Positions 52,928 to 61,800 of a DNA stretch of 64,000 nt are shown here, in pieces. Every line of letters begins with the position of its first letter. The first letter of the stretch is position 1. The translations under genes were made by a program, and so were the position numbers. The stretch covers positions 62,001-126,000 of the forward strand of contig JBOGLA010000018.1 of the NCBI GenBank assembly GCA_050746185.1, given 5' to 3'. This DNA comes from PALSA-188 sp050746185. GTDB taxonomy: Bacteria; Acidobacteriota; Terriglobia; Terriglobales; Acidobacteriaceae. The notes beneath the pieces are model-generated. The model worked only from the letters and a program-made list of their open reading frames with translations, did not search any database and was not told where the DNA came from.

Positions 52928-55753
52928 ATGTCCAGCGATCCTCTAATCGGAGAAGTGCTGGGGCATTATCGTCTCCTGGAAAAGATTGGGGCTGGCGGAA
53001 TGGGTGTGGTCTATCGCGCCCAGGATGAGCGGCTCATTCGCCATGTCGCGGTCAAGGTTCTTCCCCCGGGAAGCCTGGCCATGGAGGACACGCGCAAGCG
53101 ATTCAAGCTGGAGGCTCAGGCGCTTGCCCGATTAAATCATCCCAACATAGCAACCGTGTTTGATTTCGGTTGCGAGGGGACAACAGACTTCCTGGTCATG
53201 GAGCTGTTGACCGGTCGAACCCTCGCCGACAAACTGCTGGCCGGCCCCCTGCCCATAGATCAGGTAATCGAGCATGGCGTTCAGATGGCCGAGGGCTTGG
53301 CTATGGCTCATCAGCAGGGGATCCTGCATCGCGACCTCAAGCCTGGCAACCTTGGTTTGACCGCCGAAGGCAGGATTAAGATTCTTGACTTCGGCCTCGC
53401 GAAATTACTGAAAGCCGATCCCACCGACCTCACCATGAGCATGACGGGCGCCGGCCTTGCCAAGGGCACACTTGCTTATATGGCCCCGGAGCAGCTTCGC
53501 GGAGAGAATATTGACACTCGCGTGGACATCTACGCCGCGGGGTCGGTGCTATATGAAATGGCGACAGCAAAGCGTCCGTATCCGCAGGAATTTGGACCTC
53601 TTCTCATTGATGCGATTCTCCACCAGGCTCCGCCTCCTCCTTCAAAGTTGAATCAAAGCATTCCTCCGGCGCTCGAAGCCATCACCCTGAAGGCGCTGGA
53701 GAAAGACCCGAAGCTGCGCTACCAGTCGGCTGGAGATCTGGCATCCGACCTGAAGTTGTTGAGCACGGCGACCGCGCCGGTTGCGGCTCAGCAGGCGTCC
53801 CGGCGGCGCTTTCGAAGGCGGATGCGGATCGCGTTGCCGGGTGCATTCATCCTTATTCTTGCGATTGGTTTTTGGCAAATTTCCCGCAGACTGGAATTTC
53901 GCTCGCACACAGGGCCACGGCCAATGCTGCTCATCGGTGATTTTGAAAATAAAACGGGCGAGCCGGTTTTCGACAATACGCTGCCCGAAATGTTTACTTC
54001 CAGCCTCGAACAATCTCAGGCGGTAGAGATCTTTCCAGCCAGCCGGCTCGTGGATGTGTTGCAACGTATGGGATCGCCTCCTAACCAGCGCATTGACGAA
54101 AACACGGCCCGGGAAATTTGTCAGCGCGAGGGATTGAAGGGATTCCTGACAGGTTCCGTCGCCCGGTTCGGGCATACCTATAGTCTCGTGGTCCGCGTCC
54201 AATCGCCTTCCGGGGCCGACATTACCAGTGCCAGCGAGACCGTACCCAGCGCCGACGATATTCCCAGGAAAGTGGATGAGATTGCCGAGGCCGTCCGCCG
54301 TAAGCTGGGCGAATCTCTGAAATCGCTGAAAGAAAATTCTGCCCCGCTGGCACAGGTCAGCTCTTCGTCTCTCGATGCCGTGCGGTATTTCACCAGGGGG
54401 AAGCAAAGCCTGTATAACGGCGATCCCACCCAGGCGGCCCTGATGTTCAGCAAGGCTCTGGAACTGGATCCCAAATTCGCGGTGGCGCATGAATACCTGG
54501 GCCAAAGTTACGATTATTTGAACCAATATGATCGCGGCGCCGACGAGATTCGCCAGGCCGCCAAGCTCGCGGACCGCGTTTCGGAACCGGAGCGGCTTCG
54601 CATCATGGCCGCCTACTATGCCACCCTGCTGGATGTTCAGAAGGAGTGCGAAAATTATCAGCTTCTCGCGCAGTTGCAGCCGTCCGACCCGGCACCCTTT
54701 GTCAACCTTGGAGTCTGCCATGCCGAGAACTATGACTATGCTGCAGCTGTTTCTTTCACCGAAAAAGCGCTGAAGCTGGTGCCCCAATCTGACGTCAGGA
54801 TTAATCTCGCCGCCCAGCTACTCTCGGAGGGAGATACGGAAAAGGCGTTTCAGGTCGCACAGCCGTTTGCCCGGGATTTCCCCAACAACCAGTATGCCCA
54901 AGTCGTTTTGGGGCGTATCTACCTGGCATTGGGCCGGTTCGATCTGGCGAGGCAGACATTCGCCGGCATGGTGCGCCTCGGCCCGAATGGCGAAATTGAA
55001 GGCCAGCTTTCTCTGGCCGACTTGGACTTATCCACAGGCTTGTATGCTGACGCAGGAAAAGATCTCACGCAGGCCATTCAAGCAGCCGACAGAAATCACG
55101 ATCGCCTATCCGCGGCGAAAGCCCGAATCGCGATGGCAGAGTTATTGCTCCAGCAAGGATTATTTTTCCAGGCGACCCAACAATTGGATTCGGTTGAGCT
55201 GCCTCCTGAGGCTCCCGCGCTCGGGCTGCTGCTGAGCAGAACTTATGCAAGAATGGGGAACCTGCAACCCGCCCGCAAGAGCCTACATGAAGTGGATGAC
55301 CTTATAAATCGCCATGATGTGCCCGCCCTTCAAGCCTTACGCGACCTGATTAACGCGGAAATCGCGCTGTCGGAGCACAAATTTCAGGATGCGGTTGACG
55401 CCGCGCAGAAAGCGATCAGTTATCAGAATTCCGCGTTTGCCGTTGAAACCCTGGCTCGTTGTTACGACATGGCCGGGATGTACGAGCAGGCGGCCGCACA
55501 ATACCAAATCCTGATAAACCGCGCGAACGAGCTCATGGATGACGCGCGGTCTGAGAGTTTCGATGAACCGGCATTTCACCGCGCGGTGGAGGCCCACTAC
55601 CACCTTGCCGTGTTGTACCAAAAACTTGGGCGCTCGACCGATGCACGAACCGAATTGCAAAGATTTCTCGGATTCTGGTCCCATGCCGACGCCGACATCC
55701 CAATGTATCGGGACGCACAAAGGTTATTGAGCAGTTTGCCTGCCGGGAAATAA
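52928..55753 (+). CDS. Ser/Thr protein kinase with C-terminal TPR region
   Basis: 941 residues. The kinase domain has GAGGMGVVY, Lys43, HILHRDLKPGN-type LHRDLKPGNLGL with Asp136, DFGLAKLL and the GTLAYMAPEQ activation end. A membrane helix (ALPGAFILILAIGFWQI, near 300) is followed by a domain that resembles the FlgO/TolB-like fold (MLLIGDFENKTGEPVFDNTLPEMF, LTGSVARFGHTYSLVVRV) and then a long run of TPR helices (AALMFSKALELDPKFAVAHEYLG...). It starts 70 bases after the LodB-like gene in the same direction; whether it controls those genes is unknown. Confidence 0.92.
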   Translation: MSSDPLIGEVLGHYRLLEKIGAGGMGVVYRAQDERLIRHVAVKVLPPGSLAMEDTRKRFKLEAQALARLNHPNIATVFDFGCEGTTDFLVMELLTGRTLADKLLAGPLPIDQVIEHGVQMAEGLAMAHQQGILHRDLKPGNLGLTAEGRIKILDFGLAKLLKADPTDLTMSMTGAGLAKGTLAYMAPEQLRGENIDTRVDIYAAGSVLYEMATAKRPYPQEFGPLLIDAILHQAPPPPSKLNQSIPPALEAITLKALEKDPKLRYQSAGDLASDLKLLSTATAPVAAQQASRRRFRRRMRIALPGAFILILAIGFWQISRRLEFRSHTGPRPMLLIGDFENKTGEPVFDNTLPEMFTSSLEQSQAVEIFPASRLVDVLQRMGSPPNQRIDENTAREICQREGLKGFLTGSVARFGHTYSLVVRVQSPSGADITSASETVPSADDIPRKVDEIAEAVRRKLGESLKSLKENSAPLAQVSSSSLDAVRYFTRGKQSLYNGDPTQAALMFSKALELDPKFAVAHEYLGQSYDYLNQYDRGADEIRQAAKLADRVSEPERLRIMAAYYATLLDVQKECENYQLLAQLQPSDPAPFVNLGVCHAENYDYAAAVSFTEKALKLVPQSDVRINLAAQLLSEGDTEKAFQVAQPFARDFPNNQYAQVVLGRIYLALGRFDLARQTFAGMVRLGPNGEIEGQLSLADLDLSTGLYADAGKDLTQAIQAADRNHDRLSAAKARIAMAELLLQQGLFFQATQQLDSVELPPEAPALGLLLSRTYARMGNLQPARKSLHEVDDLINRHDVPALQALRDLINAEIALSEHKFQDAVDAAQKAISYQNSAFAVETLARCYDMAGMYEQAAAQYQILINRANELMDDARSESFDEPAFHRAVEAHYHLAVLYQKLGRSTDARTELQRFLGFWSHADADIPMYRDAQRLLSSLPAGK

Positions 55754-55764
55754 CCCGCAAAATT

Positions 55765-56949
55765 CTAGAAACCGCTCGGGCCCTCTGGAATGGTGCCCAC
55801 GCCTGCGAGGTAAAGAACGGATTCCCGTATTCCATCGAGGCCAAGCTCGTCCTCGATGAGAGTATCCTCAAAAGCCGCCGTACAAAAAGGCCCCAGGCCC
55901 AGCCATGTTGCCGCGAGGCAGAACGTCTGGCAGAGATGGCCGGTTTCGAGCAAGACTACTCGATAGGTGCGGGCAAATCGGTACTTCCACTGGGTGCGCG
56001 GGAATACCGCAGTCATGATGAAAAGGGCGGACGCGTCGCCGACGAACTCCTGGCCCGCCGCGTATTGAATTGCCTTCCTCGACGCTTTCACCGAACGCAG
56101 TCGCGACAGCCGATGATGCAATCCATCGTAGTGATATAGGCCTTGCGTAAGTCCGCCCACCCTCATGGCCAGCAAATATACTTCGCCGGGATGGCGCGCC
56201 CCTCCCGAAGGGCTGGTCTTATGGAATAAGCTGCCGAATGGAGGCGCGTCAATTCTTCCGGTAACCCCCCAAGTGTAGTAAAGCAGAGTCGAAATCACGC
56301 TCAGCGGAATCTGCTTCCTGGAAAATTCCCGGTGAGTTTTTCGAGCTAACAGGACACGTGCAAAATCGCTGCGAAGACCCATATCTGCTAACCGAAGACG
56401 TGCGGCGCCTCCTTTTGCCGGGGCTTCTACGGGAAGTTGAATCCGTAAAGCCCCACCGTAATTCTTCAGCAATGGCGGCTGCGCAGACTCGGCCAGATAG
56501 CGCTGGAAGAACCTCGGACCTGGTTGCAGATATTCGACGTCCTTCGTCGCGAAATGGAAGCTGGCGTGGGGCAGCCAGTCCGACCAAACCTTGGCTAGAT
56601 CCGCGTCGCGCTTCGCTTCCGGCGTACCCTCAGACACCACCAGGGTATTTCTGAGCAGCTCACGCAATTGCGCGCGAATACTTTTTGGCGTGTATTCCGG
56701 CAATCGAGCATAGAGGTCCGCCGACGCGGTCCAATCTTCCAGCAGGTGCAGAAATCGGACCGCCTCGGGTTCGGCGCTCACGGAAACTTGCGTCTGGTAG
56801 TTCCGCAAAACCAGCTTCCGGTCATGCCAATCAATCTGAACCGCACGCGCGCGGCGTATGCGTCGGGATCTAGTCATTCCATCTTGCGACCCGTTCCCAC
56901 CGATGACCCAATGCCGGATAGGCGCGGTCATCTGTCTATCATCTGTCAT
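55765..56949 (-). CDS. SagB-type nitroreductase-fold dehydrogenase
   Basis: 394 residues. An N-terminal winged-helix-like part (KLVLRNYQTQVSVSAEPEAV, ADLYARLPEYTPKSIRAQL) precedes the flavin nitroreductase domain. That domain has RKTHREFSRKQIPLSVISTLLYYTWG, HKTSPSGGARHPGEVYLLAMRVGGL with the FMN-binding Ser and Arg, and VVLLETGHLCQTFCLAATWLGLG. This is the SagB/thiazoline-dehydrogenase layout. Such enzymes oxidise azolines in peptide natural products, but no YcaO cyclase or precursor peptide is seen nearby, so a different role is possible. It converges with the TPR kinase, 11 bases apart. Confidence 0.88.
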   Translation of the reverse strand: MTDDRQMTAPIRHWVIGGNGSQDGMTRSRRIRRARAVQIDWHDRKLVLRNYQTQVSVSAEPEAVRFLHLLEDWTASADLYARLPEYTPKSIRAQLRELLRNTLVVSEGTPEAKRDADLAKVWSDWLPHASFHFATKDVEYLQPGPRFFQRYLAESAQPPLLKNYGGALRIQLPVEAPAKGGAARLRLADMGLRSDFARVLLARKTHREFSRKQIPLSVISTLLYYTWGVTGRIDAPPFGSLFHKTSPSGGARHPGEVYLLAMRVGGLTQGLYHYDGLHHRLSRLRSVKASRKAIQYAAGQEFVGDASALFIMTAVFPRTQWKYRFARTYRVVLLETGHLCQTFCLAATWLGLGPFCTAAFEDTLIEDELGLDGIRESVLYLAGVGTIPEGPSGF

Positions 56950-57077
56950 CTACGCAGCTGTAGGCCCACCTTTGAAATTACTGAACCGAGGATGCCCCAT
57001 CCCGCCGCGATTTCGACGGGTGGGAATTCGTAGCGATTGCATCAAGGGATTAGCGGCTACGATTTTATGGTTGCGGT

Positions 57078-57725
57078 TCAGGCCGAGTCCTCAACCTTCG
57101 CGGCCAACACCATGGTGTTAGACTTCCCGTAGTACTGACCGAGGAGCATTTTCCATAAGAAATAACGAGGCAAGTTGCGCCTCCCAACCATCCTCCAGTC
57201 GCCCAGAAACTGCCTTTCACTGCTGACTTTGAAGCCAACGGCTTCCAGCATGGCTTTAAGCAGGAGACCGGGGTAAGGCCGAACGTGCGTAGGATCGAGC
57301 CAAAAGACCTCTGAAATGACCGCTAGATCCTTTGGATTCGGTGTAATCAGAAGGATAGTACCGTTCGCTCGTAGCGCGCCGTAGCAAAGCTCTAGAAAAT
57401 TCATAGCATCTTCGTACCCCATATGCTCAATCACATGGCTACAAAAGATTCCTCCAAATTTTCCGCCGCTTTGGCCGAGAAACTCGCAACCATCTTCGTG
57501 ATGAACGGTCAGTCCTTTCTCCTGGCATGAAACGATGGCCTCTTCGGAGTGGTCGATGCCAACAGCCGGGATTCCCGCCTCAGCTAAGAGCTGCAAAAAA
57601 ACACCGCGGCCGCACCCAATATCCAATACTGGCGCCGAATTCTGAAAATATGCGACAAATGGCTTTTGTACACGTCGAAGCAATTCTTCGGTTCCGCCAA
57701 ATTTATAGAGGCTAACGGGTTTCAT
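57078..57725 (-). CDS. Class I SAM-dependent methyltransferase
   Basis: 215 residues. Motif I VLDIGCGRGVFLQLL, then VGIDHSEEAIVSCQEKG, GIFCSHVIEHMGYEDAMNFL and ILLITPNPKDLAVISEVFWLDPTHVRPYP follow the usual Methyltransf_11/23 order. FWLDPTHVRPYP is often found in enzymes acting on cell-surface sugars or lipids. It directly follows the broken FkbM gene on the same strand (touching at 57725), so the two were probably co-transcribed. The acceptor is unknown. Confidence 0.87.
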   Translation of the reverse strand: MKPVSLYKFGGTEELLRRVQKPFVAYFQNSAPVLDIGCGRGVFLQLLAEAGIPAVGIDHSEEAIVSCQEKGLTVHHEDGCEFLGQSGGKFGGIFCSHVIEHMGYEDAMNFLELCYGALRANGTILLITPNPKDLAVISEVFWLDPTHVRPYPGLLLKAMLEAVGFKVSSERQFLGDWRMVGRRNLPRYFLWKMLLGQYYGKSNTMVLAAKVEDSA

Positions 57726-58245
57726 TAGGCCAAATCTGGTGCGGCAAAAAGAAAATTGACGAGAACACTTTCGCTTGGGATCGAACCAGTCATTATGGCG
57801 TTAAGAGTATCAGGTCTTGGCCGAACCACCTCATATCGAGTCGTCAACAATGGGTTTAAAAACTCCAGCAATGATTTGCCTCGTTCTTTCAACCGCACCC
57901 CGTTGAATTCAATCAATATGAAACGAAACACATGATTCCCGAGCGACTTCCGCGCGCGCCCTCCAGGAGTTCGGGTTCATGGGCTTCGACATCTACCTTC
58001 AGTAAATCCACAGGCGATATGTTCTCGCTGGCTAAAAAATCTTCGAGCGTGGTGGATTGAACTGACTCCGCCTGCTTCGCGATGTCCGTAAATTCCGCGA
58101 GACTGCCCCAACCCGAGTGCTGAGAATCGCTCCTATAAAATGTGAGCGTACCACCCACATTACTGACGACCATCTGAGGCATTTTAAGCGATCCTCAAAG
58201 CCATTGAGCAGGCAATTCGCCTTGAGCCGCGAGTTACGAGACCAT
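57725..58245 (-). pseudogene. FkbM-family methyltransferase, truncated and frameshifted
   Basis: Three minus-strand pieces in different frames line up with one FkbM protein: LKANCLLNGFEDRLKC (about 58185-58240), then MVVSNVGGTLTFYRSDSQHS to LLKVDVEAHEPELLEGARG (about 57935-58182), then FRFILIEFNGVRLKERGKSL to ANF-like VLVNFLFAAPDLA (57725-57929). The shifts lie near 58185 and near 57920-57930. The N-terminal SAM-binding motif is missing. The decayed gene sits between a tRNA gene and an intact methyltransferase gene. Confidence 0.75.
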
Positions 58246-58405
58246 TCGGGACTGCGCGCTCAGTGATGTCGTGGTGTTGGCTGGTCACGTACCTGATGCC
58301 CATATCCCAGGTCTTTATGCGCGAGCTTGCTTATCACCTTCTGCTTGCGGTCATGGAGCAGAGGTTCCATCGAATCACGATTCCGAGCTCCTCCCAACCC
58401 TTTGT

Positions 58406-58411
58406 TATAAT
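58406..58411 (+). promoter_or_regulatory. Putative -10 element of the tRNA-Glu gene
   Basis: A perfect TATAAT lies 14 bases before the tRNA's first base. A clear -35 at proper spacing is not seen. Confidence 0.5.
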
Positions 58412-58425
58412 TTCGATGCCGCCGT

Positions 58426-58500
58426 GGCGCTATCGTCTAGGGGTTAGGACGGAAGATTCTCAATCTTCAAACACGGGTTCGATTCCCGTTAGCGCTACCA
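58426..58500 (+). tRNA. tRNA-Glu (anticodon CTC)
   Basis: The 75 bases fold as a tRNA. Acceptor GGCGCTA pairs with TAGCGCT (first pair G-U), the D arm is GTC...GAC, and the anticodon stem GAAGA/TCTTC carries loop TTCTCAA with anticodon CTC. The T arm ACGGG/CCCGT has loop TTCGATT. CCA is encoded at 58498-58500. CTC reads GAG glutamate codons. Confidence 0.93.
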
Positions 58501-58560
58501 ACCCTGTTTTCCGCGACTCTCGTAGTTTTAAGAGAAAGAATTCCGTCGCCAACCCGTCGA

Positions 58561-58636
58561 GGTAGGGCCCAACTTTCAGTCGGACCGTAATCGTCTAAAA
58601 ATCCATTATGGGCCCGACTGAAAGTCGAACCCTACC
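58561..58636 (+). repeat. Long imperfect hairpin downstream of the tRNA
   Basis: Arms of 23 bases (58561-58583 and 58614-58636) pair at 20 positions, two of the others possibly G-U. The loop is about 30 bases, and CTTTT follows. It may end the tRNA transcript or be a dispersed palindrome; its phrase 'gtagggcccaactttcagtc' has the style of repeated intergenic elements. Confidence 0.6.
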
Positions 58637-58834
58637 CTTTTCCGCGCCCTCCTTGAAATATAGATCGTCCGTGCGAGAAGGGGTTTCTCGTAATCTTTAA
58701 CGCCGTCTCGCCAAAATCCGGCAATCCATCAAGCACGGCTCCCTCCGCCCAGCCTAATTCCCCTGGGGGCTTCACTTTTCCGCGAAAACCATTAATATGC
58801 TTATCATTCCCCGGGGGAGCGTGCTGAACGCCGC

Positions 58835-61800
58835 ATGGAGAATCCGTCAACAACCAAAAAGTTCGTGGGCCGCTACGAGGTCCGGCAGGTCCTCGGCCAG
58901 GGCGGCATGGGCCTGGTTTACCGCGCCTACGATCCGGTCGTACGCCGCGAAGTTGCGGTTAAGACGATCCTCGACATTCCCGACCCGGCGTCCGTCCAAC
59001 TCTTTTACAAGGAATGTGATGTGCTCGCCTCCATGAGCCATCCCAACATCGTTGAAATATTCGACATCGGAGAATTCGAAGAAGAAGGCAAGAAAAAGCC
59101 CTACTTCGTCATGCCTCTGCTGCCCGGGACAACGCTCGATACGCTGATGCGCAAGTCCAGTCATCGCCTGACCGTGGAACGCGCCATCGAAATCATTTCT
59201 CAGAGTTGTCGCGGACTTCAGGCGGCTCACGAGCGCGGGCTGGTCCACCGTGACCTCAAGCCGAGCAACATTTTCGTGATGGAGGATGACTCGGTAAAGA
59301 TCATTGATTTCGGCGTCGCTCACCTTGCCGACACACACACCACCCGCGCGCAAAAGGGAACGTTACTTTATATGTCTCCGGAGCAAATTCAGCTCAAGCC
59401 GCTGACGGCGGCCTCCGACATTTTTTCCTTGAGCGTGGTCGGCTACGAAGCGCTCGCGGGACGCCATCCCTTTCAGAGGGCCAGAGCCGACGAGGTGGTG
59501 GATTCGATTTTGCATGAGATACCACCGCCGGCTTCAGAGCTGAATTCAATGGTCAGCCAGTCGGTGAGCCGTGTGTTGCATAAGGGGATGGCCAAGCAAT
59601 CGTGGCATCGTTTCGCGACCGCGCGGGATCTTGGCGAAACGCTCAACAAGGCGATGCGGAATGAACCGATCGAATTCTTCGACCCCGAACGCATCCGCCC
59701 GCGTTTGCAGCGTGCCACCAAGGCACTTGACGATGGTGACTTTCAGTTTGCCGGGGAAATTCTTGGCGAGCTGGAAGCCGAAGGCCACATGGATGCTTCT
59801 ATTGGCGCGCTGCGCCGCCAGTTGGACGGAGCCGTCCGCCGGAAGACGATCGCTCAATTATTGGACGCAGCAAAGGCGCGCTTTGAAGACGATGAAGATC
59901 CCCTGGCGCTGCAAAAGTTGCAGGAAGTTCTCCAGATGGAGCCTGACAACTCCACCGCTCTCGGACTCAAGAGCAAAATCGAAAACCGCCGCAGCGAGCG
60001 CCAGGTTGACAACTGGTACCGCCTGGCGCGCCAGCATATTGATAATCACGCCTACGGTCATGCGCGGGAGGCTTTGCAGAATGTCTTGCAACTGCTTCCC
60101 AAAGAATCTCGCGCCTTGCAGTTGCTGGGAGAAGTCGACCGCCAGGAGCAGGAATACAACAAGCTTCGCCAGGAAAAGGAACAGATTCATCGCGCCGCCA
60201 TGGACGCCTGGCAAAAGGGCGATGTGAGCAGCGCGCTTACCAAAATGGCGGTCGTGCTGGAACTCGACCGGCGCGCGCCCGACTCGATGAGCCGCGAGAG
60301 CGGAGCGACCTACCAGAGCTTCTACAACGAAGTGCGTTCCGAACATGACGCCATGAATACTGCGTATGCCGAGGTGCGCCAGAACCTGACGGAGCGCAAT
60401 TTCAAGAAGGCCATGGTGGTGTGCCAGGAATATCTGTCGAAATATCCAAATAACGCTATTTTTCAGGCCCTCAAATATGACATTGAAGAGCAGCAGCGGC
60501 AGGAATTGTCCGCTTTCATCGCCACAGTTGACCGCCAGGTCGAATCCGAACCGGACCTGGAAAAGCGGGTCAACATTCTGCGCGAGGCGCTGGATCAATA
60601 TCCTGGAGAAGCTCATTTCGAGGGAGCTCTCCGTCTGGTGCAGGATAAACGCGACCTGATGAATTCGATCGTCGCCCGCGCCCACCTCCATGAGAGCCAG
60701 GGAGCCTTCGGAGATGCGCTGAATGATTGGGAAATTCTGCGTACCATCTACAGCCAGTATCCGGGATTAAAATTTGAAGTGGAACGCCTTCAGAAGAGGC
60801 GGGAACAGCAGGTCCGTGTCGAATCCAAGACCCGGCTGATCGAACAAGTGGACACATGCCTACATTCGAGTGACTTCGGGCGCGCCATGGATCTTCTTCA
60901 AAGCGCCGCGCAGGAGTTTCCCAATGACGCGGAATTGGAACAGCTCGGGAAGGTGGCGCAGGATGGCTTGCGGCGAAAGACCGAAGCGCATCGCTTGATG
61001 TCCGAAGGACAGAATCTTTGCGGGCAAGGCAATGCGGGTGAAGGAATCAACCTGCTGCGACAGGCTTATCAGTTAGATGAAAACGATTCCATCGCCCGGG
61101 CGGTTTTGGCAAATGCCCTGGTCGAGCACGCCCATTCGTTGGTTGAGACCGATTGGCGGGAAGCGGAAATACTTTCGAAGGAGGCCTTGGATCTCAATCC
61201 CGGCCACCCCATGGCCAAGACCATTCGGACGCTCATCCTCGACCAGAAGCGCGAAGCATTCATAGATGAATCGGTTTCGCAGGCGCGCAAATTGCAGGCT
61301 TCCGGCGACCTCGCGGAGGCTTCGCTGCACATCGAGGAGGCGCTTGCGGCTTATCCCCGCGACACCCGGCTGGTCCAGATTCAGGAGACGTTGCAGCGGG
61401 ACCTCCATACGCAACGGCGGCAACTTCGCCGCCGCGATCTGGACGAACTGAGGCGCATGGAGAGCGAAGCGGAAACAGCTACCGATGCGCCGACCAAACA
61501 GGGCATCGCGGAACGCGCTCACGCGCTGGCTGCAAAATATCCTGAGGATGCTGAAATTTTATCCTCGGCGAATAGTCTGCTTCAGCATTTGGAGATGCCC
61601 GGCGTGAGCGTGAAGAGCGCGGGCCGGATATCCTCCGCTGAAAGTGCGACGCTAACGTTTGACGGCTCGGCCACCATGGACGTCCCCAAGCCAGCCGCTC
61701 CGAAGTCAATCGCGCCCCCGGTTAAGCCACCGCAAGCCCCGCCGTCGCGAGCATCTGCGTCAGCGCCGAAACCAAAACAAAAATTCACCTTGCCCGCAAT

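Noticed and set aside
53642..54787. 381-aa minus-strand open frame
   Set aside because: It is antisense to the kinase-TPR gene.
55765..56949. Azole-peptide biosynthesis cluster around the SagB-type gene
   Set aside because: No YcaO cyclase, leader peptide or export gene is visible nearby.
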